Of a DNA stretch of 64,000 nucleotides, positions 34,330-46,327 are shown piece by piece (the first letter of the stretch is position 1; every line of letters begins with the position of its first letter). A program made the translations under genes and the position numbers. This DNA comes from Amborella trichopoda. Lineage: Eukaryota > Streptophyta > Magnoliopsida > Amborellales > Amborellaceae. The notes beneath the pieces are model-generated. The model was not told the origin of the DNA. It worked only from the letters and a program-made list of their open reading frames with translations, and did not search any database. The stretch spans positions 422,357-486,356 of the forward strand of contig NW_006499443.1 in the NCBI RefSeq assembly GCF_000471905.2, given 5' to 3'.

Positions 34330-35725
34330 AATTAACAAATGCAAAATAAAGAGAAAAAAATATTGTGTAAGGTACTCAGACTAACAAGCCAGCAAATCCT
34401 ATTCACAGATACTAGTAACGAGCCATGGTTCCACTGTTAAGTCCTATCAAGGAACAATAGCTTAAGACTACCTGTTATAAAATACATCAAATGGATTATG
34501 GTTAGTGTATGATACTCTGATGGGTGAAAAGGCTTTAATGACTGACTTACCAAAAAAAAAAAAAAAAGGTGATGAGGGATGAGGCTAGGGTCAAGCTGGT
34601 AGCACTCCATACCTTAATTATGTGTTTTCATTCCCATCACTAGCACCACCCTATTAATATTTTCAAAAAGTTAATTCTTAATCTACTTGAAAAAAACGGA
34701 TAGGGGCATATCTTCCCTATTCAATTATCAAAAAAAAAAAAGAAAAAAAAAAGAAGGTGATGTTGCATGATACTCGTTGGGTGTATATAAAAACATTCCC
34801 TATTATTTTGGACACTACAATTATGTTTGGGTAAGACATGCTTCCCTATTCTTTTCTTTTTTTTCTTTTTTCCTTTTTACACTTCAAACAAAAATGACAA
34901 AGCATGTTTCTTTTTTGTATATAATACGTGAGAGGAGCAACTTAATTGTAAATACCGTGTTTACCAGGCCGCGTCCTTTAATAAATGTGTCCAATTTAAG
35001 AACTTTTGACACTTAATATCACAAACCGCATCCATTTTTATTGTGTCTGTGTTTAAAAAATCGGATCCGCTTCCTGGCTAAGTGCTACCCCCTTCAATTG
35101 ATCAATTTCCGAGCTGAATTAGGCTATATTTTAATAAATAAGGGAAGCTTGAAATATATAGAGTTCTTGGAATCAGAATTGCTTCCCAATTCGACTCTGG
35201 AGAATTTTGAGCTGGATCAGCGATTTCTCAATCACGCATATCTCCATCTCTAAAGCAATGCTACACAATTTTCTCTTTGTTAAACTCTCTATCTGTCTGA
35301 CCAATATTGTATTTATCTAGCTATTTGTATACCTATCCATCCATCCACCTATATCCAAAAGGGGTAATTAATGAAGAGCTATGCTAAAAACGTAATTTTT
35401 CAGAACCCAGATCGTTGGAATGGATTGTCCACCAACATATCTGAACTTAGTTTGGATTGTCGATCTGAATCAACAATTAAAAAAGATATCAAAAAATTAA
35501 ATAAAATAAAATGTAAGATGGGGGTTTATGGCTTGGGAATTTAGGGAGACCTAAAGAAACACTAAATATGCTGTAAAAAAATAAAATAAAACGGGGTTTT
35601 AGGGTAACCAACAGGATCGATATTTTTTCATAACTAGTTCAATCTCAACTGGTTCCCAATTTGAATTCATGATTCTTGATCGGGGTCATCGAGTTTTATA
35701 TCATCATAATCAAACCTTTTCTTAA
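34330..35725. other. Intergenic DNA, no gene seen
   Basis: AT-rich with poly-A tracts at 34552-34568 and 34730-34755. No supported coding region, RNA or element end. Confidence 0.5.
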
Positions 35726-35935
35726 CTATTGGGGCTACACGAATCCTGATCCGTTATTCTGTTCTATTAAATGTCATATCTTTAATGAGGCTATAAGTTT
35801 TAATAGTTTTTCTCGCTACTTTTTATTATATCCTTATGGGTATTTTTTTTAATATACCACTTTAACTAACTTGTACTTCATAACAAGTATTGTACTTGAT
35901 TTGCGTCACATGTAATGCGCTTAAATAAATCTAAT
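35726..35935. repeat. Degraded dispersed repeat, possibly LINE-derived
   Basis: GGGGCTACACGAATCCTGATCC, TATTCTGTTCTATTAAATGTC, TCTCGCTACTTTTTATT and TGTACTTGATTTGCGTCACATG align with GTCGGCTACACGAATCTTAATC and following words at 54085-54300, and more weakly with 19060-19270. Sequences of this type occur next to LINE sequences in plant genomes; that origin is from memory and not shown here. Confidence 0.4.
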
Positions 35936-36628
35936 ATCTCTCATCTTATGGTCTACAATGCAACAACTAAATGTATATGTACTAATAAAAAGTACGTGTA
36001 GCATAGCTCCCTATTTTTCTCGCTCATATATAAAAAAGAACAAGAAAACTAAAATTTGATATAAAAATCCAAAAAATGCAAGCACAATGCGCAAGTGGGT
36101 TCTCAATAATGAGGCTTTGAGGCCTTTAGCTTTGTTGAGATCTAATCCATGACGTGCTTTATTTCGGTATTGCGTGCCGCTGAGAATGCGTGTGGGCCAT
36201 TCCTACTTCACATGCTCCACCTTGTCCATTAAATCTCCCTCTTTTTGACTTTTATCTCTTTAATTTAATCTTTTCTCACATTCCACCGCCTACCCCTTCT
36301 TTTGATATTAAATCTATTTGTGTCCTTGATATTTATTATTGTTATTTTATTATTTCTTTCAATTAAAACAATTTACCATTCGCATTAAGACTATGATTAG
36401 AGATGGTATTCTTTCTCAAAATTATGGTTTGCCATGATGATTCAAATGGAATTTTAAGCAGAGTGGATTAAATACATGCGTGATAGTGCAGAAACCATTG
36501 AGTGGTGGACTTGTGCTACTTCGACAAAGTAAGGTATCTTTCTTGGGGAGTCGGTTCATTAGACCGGCAATCATATATGAGGAAGGTGATGCCTTTAATA
36601 TTTTGACCATACAAGATGTCAAGATAGT

Positions 36629-36709
36629 GTAGCATTGGTGCATGCATGTGATGGTATAGCATTGATGCATGCATGTGATGGTATAGCATTGATGCATTTA
36701 TGTGGTGGC
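36629..36709. repeat. 27-bp minisatellite, three units
   Basis: Three units of TAGCATTGRTGCATGCATGTG plus ATGGTA, the last diverged. Located in intergenic DNA. Confidence 0.85.
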
Positions 36710-36994
36710 TAAAAATCTTTGGTGCAAGATTTTAAATCGGATGATGCATATAAATGAACAAGGCCAACCTAAACAATGGCTTGGTTATTCATAAAAAAAT
36801 AAAAAACTTGACAAACTAAAAGAGACATAAAATCCACGACCATCTACCGCTATGGGTTTTGACTAATGGGCATATACCTTTTGATTGATTGCTTGGGATG
36901 GCTCTTCATTTTGGTCCACTAGCACGTTGTTATGTAGATTATAGGGGTAGTTATAATTGTACTTCTTAAACCCTGAAGAGAACAATTTATTAAA

Positions 36995-37371
36995 CGAAAA
37001 ATTTTATATAAAGTTGACACCTCTAAAATTATTTGAAAAATGTTGTTTTTATGTTAGAAAAGCATCTAATTGATCATCTCAATATCAATATCGGCATGTA
37101 TATATCTTCAGAGACAAAAAGATATTTCAAATTCTAAAATTAGGACATCTTGCAACACATTATTTGGACCGTTCATTTTCAAGATTTTTTATGCATTGCT
37201 GGATCGGCTTGATTTGAACTATTTTTAAATTTTAAATTTTACAATAAGAGATAAAATATATTCTTGCACTATCCTAAGAATTTCCGTAATCAAAATTGCA
37301 TCTCATGACAAATTTTGGGGGTGCCCCTAAATTTGATTATTTACGGTTGTAACGTTATGCAAATCACACCC
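36995..37371 (+). mobile_element. Mutator-like MITE, subfamily a (copy H), 377 bp with 9-bp target duplication
   Basis: TTTATTAAA (36986-36994) and TTTATTACA (37372-37380) flank it, one mismatch. Ends CGAAAAATTTTATATAAAG and GTTATGCAAATCACACCC. The most diverged of the copies that still show a duplication. Confidence 0.82.
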
Positions 37372-37380
37372 TTTATTACA

Positions 37381-38800
37381 AAGGAAATGACCGTGTCTTT
37401 TGATTTATTTTCAAAATACCCATAAAAAATTACATGGTCTTGAGTTAGAATAGGGCTTAAATACTTTATCTCACATAAATATTTTGACACATTTCTCTAA
37501 AAATAAAAAATATATACCCCTTGGTAATTTTAATATGGACCCAAAAAAAAAGAATACTAACAAATTATTTTCTATAATCGTTTATAGTTTAGGGTCTATT
37601 TTATGAGGTTTTAAATATATAGACATGTTTTTTTAAAAAATAAGGAGTAATTCGCTTTACTTCACCTTAATGCCAGAAGCCGTAGGCAAGCATTTTTGGC
37701 AAAAAACAATGGCTCAGACATGACTTATAAAACCTACCTCCAAGGTTGTGTTTGTTTTGATGGAAAAGGGAGGTACCAAAGAGCTCTGTTTCGCACTCTT
37801 TAGAAGCCCCGCTGATCCATGGAAGCAAGAACTTCCACAAGGTAACACAATTTTAACATTGTTTTTCTAAGCTGGATTTCGCAGTTCTTGAGCAACAAAT
37901 CCATGCCGGAAGTGCTATAGTCGTGGAGCCTTTTGCAAGCACAGAAGAAAATAATAAGATAAATTTACCTGTATATCTCCGATAAATATTGTCATTATGG
38001 AAAACTCCCTATTTTTAAATTCTTATAGTACGCACCCTTTCTATTGTAATTTTAGTGTTATTATGGAGATTGAAAATCCCAAGTCCAAAAAGATTTCGGT
38101 CATATTGTATTTTCTTAGTGAAAAAAAAACTCAAACCACTTTAGAAAAGGCAAATCCCTTATGATACAGCAGATCGTGCTCGATTATTGATAGAATGAAA
38201 AGATGCGTATTTTCTTGAAATCTCTCTTCTGATTCAAAATCATGGTGTAATGTCCACGTTTGTTTCGACCATAAAATAGGTGGAATAAATCACAAATAGA
38301 TTTTTGCTTACGAATAAAATCTTATTGGAGTTGCCTATAACCAATTCATCCTTCTAAACCATATCACATCTTGAATATGATGAAATAGGATGAATTGAGT
38401 GGTATTTAAACGAAAAAAAAAAAACGTAATTTCGGCTATTCATGCTACGAAGTCACTTCTAAGGCACTTTTCGATCTTCAAAATACAAAGTCAGTGAATT
38501 GGATTTTCAAAATCCCGAATGACTTTTCCCTGGAAAATGACTTAAAAAAAAACAAATGTTGAATATCTGACGTCATCAACAGGTATGGTGACTTTGAATT
38601 TTTAATCTTCATAGTGAGGGTAAAATTAAAATAAAAATTTGACAACAAAAGGACATATGCACATCACACAAAAATTAAGAAATTTTCATAATTATGGAAT
38701 AAACAGTTAAATTTATCGTATAATAACTCTAGTGTTATCGATAATAATCTTAAAAGAACATGTATGACATTGTTAAAAAATATAAGGACATATGGATTTG
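37381..38800. other. Intergenic DNA upstream of the SKS gene
   Basis: AT-rich DNA with no recognised element or gene. The SKS promoter presumably lies in its 3' part. Confidence 0.45.
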
Positions 38801-38810
38801 TGGGGAATCG

Positions 38811-39233
38811 TATATAAACTCCAGTAATAATAGCCATTTTCAAAATTGTAAGTTGGCCCATGTGAACCCACATAATTATCAGTTCTCTGCAAATTCTTCT
38901 GTCCCGCCTTCACTTCCGTCCATCACGCATCAGAAACCCTAGAATCTTCCTGCTCCATAAAGGCAAAAGCGAGAAAAAAAAAAAACCCTAAATTTGCTGT
39001 AATCACAAAACCCTAGAAACCCGTAATGGCGCTTAGCGTGATCCAAGCCTTAGAATTTGTATCAATAAAGAAAGACAAGATATTGATTATGGCGGTTAAT
39101 AGAAGAAAACGCGTAAAAAAGTGGCGGGATACGTACTGGATTGGCGCCTTTATAAAGGGCCTAGAGCTTGGACTGTCGGATCAAGGACCTATCCCTTTCT
39201 TCAGGGTTCAGCCTCTGGTGCGGTCAAGCTTAG
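38811..39233 (+). promoter_or_regulatory. Core promoter and non-coding first exon of the SKS gene
   Basis: TATATAAACT at 38811-38820 is a good TATA box. Three telo-box motifs AAACCCTA follow at 38934-38941, 38983-38990 and 39008-39015; these are known in plant promoters and leaders of highly expressed genes. A donor site AG|GTATGG at 39233/39234 and an acceptor TGTGCAG at 40853 define a 1.6 kb intron before the coding start at 40889. In the spliced leader an upstream frame of 71 codons begins at 39026 and ends with TGA at 40859-40861, 27 bases before the main ATG. The leader exon could instead belong to a separate unrecognised gene. Confidence 0.55.
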
Positions 39234-40888
39234 GTATGGAACTCTTCAGATCTGAAACGAGTACTGCTATTTGATGTTCAGGACACGAGATATGTGGACG
39301 TATAGTAGTTCTCTTCGTGATATCTAGGGTTTGAGAAGGTTTTGCTTTTTATGAAGAATAGGTTTTGCATTTGAAGATAGCTCTTGTAGCTTTCTGCTTG
39401 CTATTTTCCTTCAGGGGTTTCTTGTTAGTGTATTTAAAGTGCATTTTGGTTGCGTATGAATCGTGCATTTTAAATGCATTTTGGTTGTGGATGAGTAATT
39501 GTTGGTTTTGAAGGATTGTGAAGGCTTTTCTTGTTAACATCAGTGTTTTTGGTGTGCTGATGATCGTTCTCGTCTTCAATTCGAACTGTTTTTGGAGCCT
39601 TTCTAGTGCTACATGATCCTTTTATATTAGTAAATACTGGAAGTGTGAGTTTCTTGGTGTTTTTCTGTAAAAGCTAAGTGCCTTTATGGTCTGAAAACTG
39701 TATTTTTTCTATTGTATTTAGTTTCAAGTTCTTTCTTATTAAGGTCCATGTTTTTGCTCTTCAATTTTACAATTTCTTTAGTGCTTTGCAGTGCTACATT
39801 TCCTGTTATGAATGCGAATTACGAACTATGGTTTCAGCTGGTTTTTTTCTTAAAGACCAATTATTTACTCTCTTATCGCTGTTTTACCATGAAGATAGCT
39901 GGTTAGTGCAATCAATATCAAGCTGTTGTCTATGTTGCAGTTGAAATCAAGAAATGTTTTGGTGTGGTGGCTTTTCCCTTCGAAGTTTTTTTACGCTTTA
40001 ACCATGATTTTTCGTTGAAGATTGTTGTTTAGTCCTTTTTTGAATGATACATTTTTACTTACTAGAAAAGAATAGTGTTACATTTCCCTGTTTTCATGAA
40101 GCTTGGCTTTCGTAATGGATCCGTACTTTTGGTCTGTTTCCTAGAAATAGTAGGATTTCGTGGATTCACAAATTAATCATTATGGGCTTATGTCGTTGCT
40201 ACTTTCCTCTTCTGTGTACTTTGGTGTGTTGAATGTTTATCGTTTCAGCTGTATTTGCATAGGAAATGGAATCAGTTCTTTCATAAATCATTTGGAATTG
40301 GTTAAATTATCTCTGAACTTTACTTTTTTGAGCTCTTGAATAAGTCATGTTTTTTTTTCATTGCAATTTTTTGAAGAAAGATATGTTCTTGGTGTGCTTT
40401 TCTGGGATTAGGTACTTTTTGTAGCCTTCTTATATTGATTAGTTATTTAGTGCTCCTGCGTAATACTTCTTTGTTGAGGTTCTGACATTTTACATTGCAT
40501 TACTCAAGAAGCATGCCTTAATGTTATCTATATAAAGAACCGTTGGGATTTGGTAGCTTAATGTTTTCGATGTTCATGTTTTGGATTCCATTTGCTAGGT
40601 TTATTTGGTATTATACCATATTTGTGCTATGGTGTAGTGGATTCTCGTGAAACGTTTCAGGGTATTTTTCTATGGTCGTCAACAATAGAGGTTTGAGGCC
40701 CCAGCCCAAATCATCGTATCATATAAAATGCTGCTGAAAGAAAGTGTCTTTTTCTTTTTTACTGCACGGACATAATAGTGCAGGGCCATTTTTTACCTAA
40801 TCTGCAGCAAATGAAGCTTTAATATGGGGGTACTAATTTTACGTTGTGTGCAGGTCCTTGAAACTTGAAAAGCTTCTCTGTGGACAAA

Positions 40889-43161
40889 ATGAGAGGGAAG
40901 GGTTCTCCATGTTCAATTTATGGAATTTTGGCATGTCTAATTGTTGTTCTGGCTAAGGCTGACAACCCTTATCGATTCCTAACGTGGACAGTTACCTATG
41001 GAACCATTTCTCCTCTTGGTGTTCCACAACAGGTTGGTTGAGACCTTCTGTTATGAGAACCTGTAACTTTTTATGCCTTCCTTATAAGTTGTTGGCTGTA
41101 GAAATCAACATAGATATAACTATGAGTCTGAATATTAAAGAGCATATTTTATAAATTCCTGGTGGTTTTGCAGGGAATTCTCATCAATGGACAGTTTCCT
41201 GGTCCTCAATTGGATGTCATAACCAATGACAATCTCGACATCAATGTCATTAACAAGTTGGACGAACCTTTTCTGCTGACATGGTAAAAGAATTTTTATG
41301 TTTACTTCTATACATATATGTCCATTTGTCTTGTGCTAAATATTTGCTCTTGAAACATATTGAATCAATGTTTCTAAAGATCTTGTTTCTCATGTTGCTA
41401 ATAATGATGCTAGTTTCCTTGATTGAGTGTTACAAGGATTCTTCTGTTTGGGTGCCGCCCACATGTCAGGCACGATATTGTCACACATACTGACATAGAT
41501 TCTTCTGGTTTATTCTTCTTTTTTAGTAACCACTGGTTGCATTATTTTAGAGGCGTGACCTTGTTTCTTGTGGAGGCGTGTGAAATTTGTTAATCTTTAT
41601 GGATTCAACTAATTAAGTTCTAATTGATGGGATTGTACACTATTAAGACTTTTTGCTATTGGTACAAGCAGGTCACAATCAGTCATAGCTGCCAGATGTG
41701 AAATCAGTTAGCTAGTTATGTGTTGCTAAATTGAGAAAGCATTTCCTGGACTTTTATCACATCAATTAGACATTGCTATCCCACTGATGTTACATCTAGT
41801 GGATAAGAATGATTGGGACCTTCGTGTACCAATAGCAAACAATTTTATTGTACATTTTCCCATGATGGATCATTTTTTACTACTCAATCTGAAATGGAAT
41901 ATAAGTAGAACATTGTTGATTTGGTTCTCTCTTCATAATATAGCCATGCCGCGAAATCCTCCTCTTCATCATATGAGGAATCCAATACCCCATAGCAGTA
42001 CAATGTTTTTAGCTCTTTGGCACAATTTTTTTTTTTTGTTTGAAGCTGTGAACTTCTTTGGCACAAAAATTTTCTTTGGTACAGTGTTCGTTCCTATTAA
42101 AGGATACAAGTCTGTTATTCTTTAGCATGTAAAAGAAAAGGAAAAAACGCCAAAGAGCACTTGTAATTTTGTGTATATAAACATATATCCAATTTATTTA
42201 GAAGAGGTTGTGCAGTTTATTTGTTTCATACTGAATTGTTTTGTTGATATCAATCTCAAAACTATTATTAAATTATTCCTCAATTTGTCTCGTTCATTAT
42301 TTTCTGCTTATTATTATTTCATTTGGTTATGTTGATATAGATCTGAATATGATCTGACTGGTAACACCGAACAAAAAACCAGGAATGGCATCCAACAGAG
42401 GAAAAACTCTTGGATGGATGGAGTTTTGGGTACCAATTGCCCAATCCCTCCCAATGGGAACTTCACATACAGGTTCCAACCTAAAGATCAGATTGGGACC
42501 TACTTTTATTTCCCAACAACCCTGATGCATAGGGCAGCTGGTGGGTTTGGAGGCATGACTGTGTTCAAGAGGGTCGTTATACCAGCCCCATATCCTCCTC
42601 TGGCTGGAGATCATCAAGCGCTAATTGGTGATTGGTACAAAACTAATCACAAGGTGAGTAGATTGTACGAACCAATCTTTGCTTTCTAATCATTTCTAAT
42701 CACAAGGTGAGTAGATTGTACGAACCGATCATTTTGCTTTCTAATCATTTGATTGTAACAATCGAATCCGGATCAACCGCTGCTTTTTCGAACAGAACAT
42801 CCATTTGAATTCTGATTTGAGTTCCAATCCAATAGTTCTATTTCTTTATGGTTCTAGTACACCAGAGATAGATTTCTTTCATGTTGGCTTGTTTTCATTC
42901 TTAAATGTTGTTAAACAACCTGAGCTGCTTCTATACAATATGCATCATATGGAATGGTGTGAGTACTACGAACTGGAGATTTTGGGTTAAGACTTAATCT
43001 GAGAGATGCTTCTAATGCATAATTTTCTTGGTATCAAAGTCCCCACTGTTAGTGCTATGTGGTGAGAATGCCTCATTGTCATAAATGCCCATTATCTTTA
43101 AAAATTTAATGGAATTTTATGGCCAATTGCTAAATGGTTTAGAAGGAATGTTCCATCTGCG

Positions 43162-43199
<38 letters not shown>

Positions 43200-45175
43200 C
43201 TCGGAAATGAGCCAGACCTTATTTCTCACTTCTATATTTTACAGTTTCTTTCACATTTTCACTTTGATTCTTGTATTTATCTTATTGTTTGTGTTCTTCT
43301 CTCAGTTTTGACTATTCATATTTTAATTTTTTTTCTTTTTTGAGCACGGATGCAGATCCTTGCAACTAATTGGTTGCTTGCCTGCAATCTTGTGGAAGTG
43401 TATGAATAAGTTTTCATTGTTGCAATTTATCTGTGCAGGATTTACAGAAGATGCTGGACATGGGTAGACCTCTTGCATTCCCTGATGGAATCCTGATAAA
43501 TGGCCATGCTAATGGAGCCTACTTCTATGCAGACCCAGGTAACATGCACTTATAGTTTTCTCCTTTGCTACTTTGTATCCTCTGGGTTATTTTGTGTCAG
43601 CTTTTTCTTGTTTTGATTTGTACTTATTTTTCCTGTTTTCCTGTTGAATGTGACTGTTTGCTTCAGTAACATCGATTTAAAATCCCTTATTGTGTTCAGA
43701 TACAAAGTAAACAAAAATACATATTAATCATCTATACTTTCTGCAAATGAGACTTTGACATTTTTTGCCAAAATACTTCTGAATTTGGTGATAGTATTTC
43801 TCATGATTTCAAAGAAGACTTTGTTTCTTCATGAGTTTGGATTGGATTTTCCGCTTAACTCCAGGCATTTTCCCTTTTATTTTCATTGATTTCAAAGTCC
43901 TGACCTTTTTTGTATCAATTCTTACATGAAATGCTTTCAGGGAAGACCTGCTTTATTAGGATATCAAATGTGGGGCTGCAAACCACACTCAATTTTAGGA
44001 TCCAAGGCCACAAGTTAAAGCTAGTGGAAGTTGAAGGGTCTCACACCATCCAAAATGTCTATGATTCCATTGATGTTCATGTGGGCCAGTCTTATGGTGT
44101 TCTAGTAGTAGCTGACCAGCCCCCTAAGGACTACTATGTTGTCGCTTCTACTCGTTTCACTGATCGAGTTCTTACTTCCACGGCTATTTTCCACTACAGA
44201 AACACAAATATCCCTTTATCTCTGCCTCTCCCTCCTGCCCCCACAGATGTAGAATGGTCTATCAACCAGGCCAGATCCATCAGGTATCTCCGTATCTGTT
44301 AAGCTCTTGTTATCGTTGTTGTCGTCGTTGTTGTTGTAGTGGAGGTATTTATGGTGATTAATTGATTATAGAAGATAAAGATGATACAATAAAAGTACAC
44401 TATTATACATCTTGACCATCATCAGTGTTTTTGTCCTCACCATCATTTGCATGAGTTAGACCAAAATTTTGACTAAAACATACTGATTTTCAAGGATTTA
44501 GTCCCCTGCCAATGATCATTTAATTTTTAAAATGAGTGGTAAAAATAATGTGTTTTTCCTTTTGTGGTGAAGTGATTCATATTTTTTGGTTTCTTTCATT
44601 ATTGATGTACAACAATATTTCACCAAACCATAATGATTCCTTTTATTGCACCAGTTATTTAAATGGAAGATATATGGGGCATTTGATCATCTTTTCAAAC
44701 TATCAAAGAAAACCATGGGGAATCTCCTGACACTCCCTTCTGTCCATCAGATCTGTGACACCAGTATAACTCTCTCATCACTGTTTTCCTACTTTTTTCA
44801 GATGGAACTTGACAACAAATGCAGCTAGGCCAAATCCTCAAGGCTCATTCCATTATGGCTTGATAAAGCCTATGAGGAGATTTGTTTTAGCTAATTCTGC
44901 CCCTCTCATCAACGGCAAATTGCGCTATGCTGTGAATGAAGTGTCTTATATCTCTCCTGAAACCCCTCTGAAACTTGCTGATTGGTTCAATATTGCTGGT
45001 GTCTTCGACTTCAACACCTTTCCCAGTGTGCCATCCGGTGGTTTTGCGCGCTTGGGAACCTCTGTTGTGGCTTCCTCTCTCCATGACTACGTAGAGATCA
45101 TCTTCCAGAACAACGAAAACACAATCCAGACATGGCATATCGATGGTTTCTCCTTCTGGGTGGTTGGGTAAACCC

Positions 45176-45228
<53 letters not shown>

Positions 45229-45623
45229 TCACCCATGCATGCACACATTCGAAAAATACCAACCTTGGATGAGGGATTTAACCAAATTTTTTTGTGATAA
45301 TGGATTGCTTATTCAGATTAATGTATGTGAGCATGTTATATGGAGACCTAAGCTGATGTGATAAGTGTCTAGATTTTCTTATTACCGTGTTATCAAATGA
45401 AAAATTTTGGTCAGTCTTTTGTTTATTTTAGGAAATTATGCAACTGAAACTAAAACATTTCAGTTTTTACAGAATGAGCTTAGGAGTATTTGGTTTCCAT
45501 TGAAACTTAGTAATATTTGATTTTATTGAATGCAGGATGGGCATTGGACAGTGGAAGTCCGATAGCTGGAGAACATACAATCTGGTCGATGCTGTTTCCA
45601 GACACACCACCCAGGTAAAACAA

Positions 45624-45657
<34 letters not shown>

Positions 45658-45901
45658 TTCAATTCATGGGGTCAGAGCAAAATTTCAGCCCAAATTTGAA
45701 AGGTTACTAGCAGATTTCATTCTCTCAGTTGAGAATGAACTGGACCAAATTTGGGATTCATTCCCAGTTCAGAATGAAATGGGACTGATTTGGGACTTTG
45801 GTGGTCCATTGGTGTTCACTAAAATGACTGAAGGGAGAAATTACTGTGACACTTTCTTCATTACAACCAATTTGAGGCAAAATTCATTTATTATTTAGAG
45901 G

Positions 45902-45933
<32 letters not shown>

Positions 45934-46327
45934 TCAGAAAAAGAGAAGCTTCCTTCCCTTTTAAGTAAAAATAAAAAAAAGAGGAGGGCATAGAGCTCTC
46001 TCCCTTTCTTAAAGTAGAGAAGGTGTTTTCTTCCACTCTTTAAGAAGGAAAAAAGAAAAAGGGGATTCAGAGCACTTTTTCTCTCTCTAACCTTTACCCT
46101 TCTGTAATTTTTTTTAACAGGTTTATCCCAACTCCTGGACTGCCATATACTTGTCAATGGATAACCAAGGCATGTGGAACGCAAGGTCTGCAATGTGGGC
46201 AAGGCAGTACCTGGGTCAGCAACTCTACTTCAGAGTCTTCAGTTCAGAGCGGAGCCTCGCAAGGGAGTATAGCATCCCCCACAATACCCTTCTTTGTGGC
46301 AGAGCCCGAGGCATGCTCATCTCTTAG
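40889..46327 (+). CDS. SKU5-similar (SKS) protein, L-ascorbate-oxidase homologue; 8 exons, 539 aa
   Basis: Predicted exons: 40889-41032, 41174-41283, 42383-42653, 43439-43538, 43941-44283, 44802-45167, 45536-45614, 46121-46327, joined in frame. Residues 1-24 form a signal peptide (hydrophobic IYGILACLIVVLAKA), so it is secreted or apoplastic. Three cupredoxin domains follow at roughly 25-145, 160-310 and 370-510. Family marks: LGVPQQGILINGQFPGP, TNCPIPPNGNFTYRF, AAGGFGGMTVFKR, WSINQARSIRWNLT, TWHIDGFSFWVVGMG, YPNSWTAIYLSMDN. Copper ligands of true ascorbate oxidases are replaced: TWNGI stands for HWHGI, YFYFPTTLMHRAAG for the YHSH segment, and WNARSAMW where HCH is expected. Catalysis is therefore unlikely; relatives act in directional growth and pollen tubes. 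There is no hydrophobic C-terminal tail, so no GPI anchor, unlike SKU5 itself. The subclass within SKS is not resolved. Confidence 0.94.
41630..41840. repeat. Repeat family 3 copy in SKS intron 2
   Basis: GATGGGATTGTACACTATTAAG and TTGGTACAAGCAGGTCACAATC on the left; GGATAAGAATGATTGGGACC and TTCGTGTACCAATAG on the right. TTGGTACAAGNNGGTC and its complement near the right end form inverted repeats. The same arrangement is found at 24635-24850 and around 22607-23500. Confidence 0.5.
42643..42748 (+). repeat. 53-bp tandem duplication carrying the donor of SKS exon 3
   Basis: CTAATCACAAGGTGAGTAGA, TTGTACGAACC, and TTGCTTTCTAATCATTT occur twice with an offset of 53. The duplicated donor GTGAGT is at 42654 and again at 42707. 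Reading on from the first donor meets TAA within 36 bases, so only the first donor preserves the protein. Confidence 0.92.
43167..43197. repeat. (CT)n microsatellite in SKS intron 3
   Basis: About 30 bases of TC/CT dinucleotide. Further pyrimidine runs follow the donors of introns 6 and 7 (45178-45224; 45627-45655) and lie deeper in intron 7 (45902-45934). Confidence 0.9.
45178..45224. repeat. (CT)n(CA)n microsatellite beside the donor of SKS intron 6
   Basis: A CT run directly followed by a CA run begins only about ten bases after the GTAAAC donor at 45168. A similar CT run starts about a dozen bases after the next donor (45615). Confidence 0.92.

Noticed and set aside
36422..36697. A frame with repeated MHQCYTITC peptides on the - strand
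   Set aside because: It translates the 27-bp minisatellite; the rest matches no family I recognise.
36629..36709. Regularly spaced repeats as a CRISPR-like array
   Set aside because: The units are contiguous without spacers, and the locus is plant nuclear DNA.
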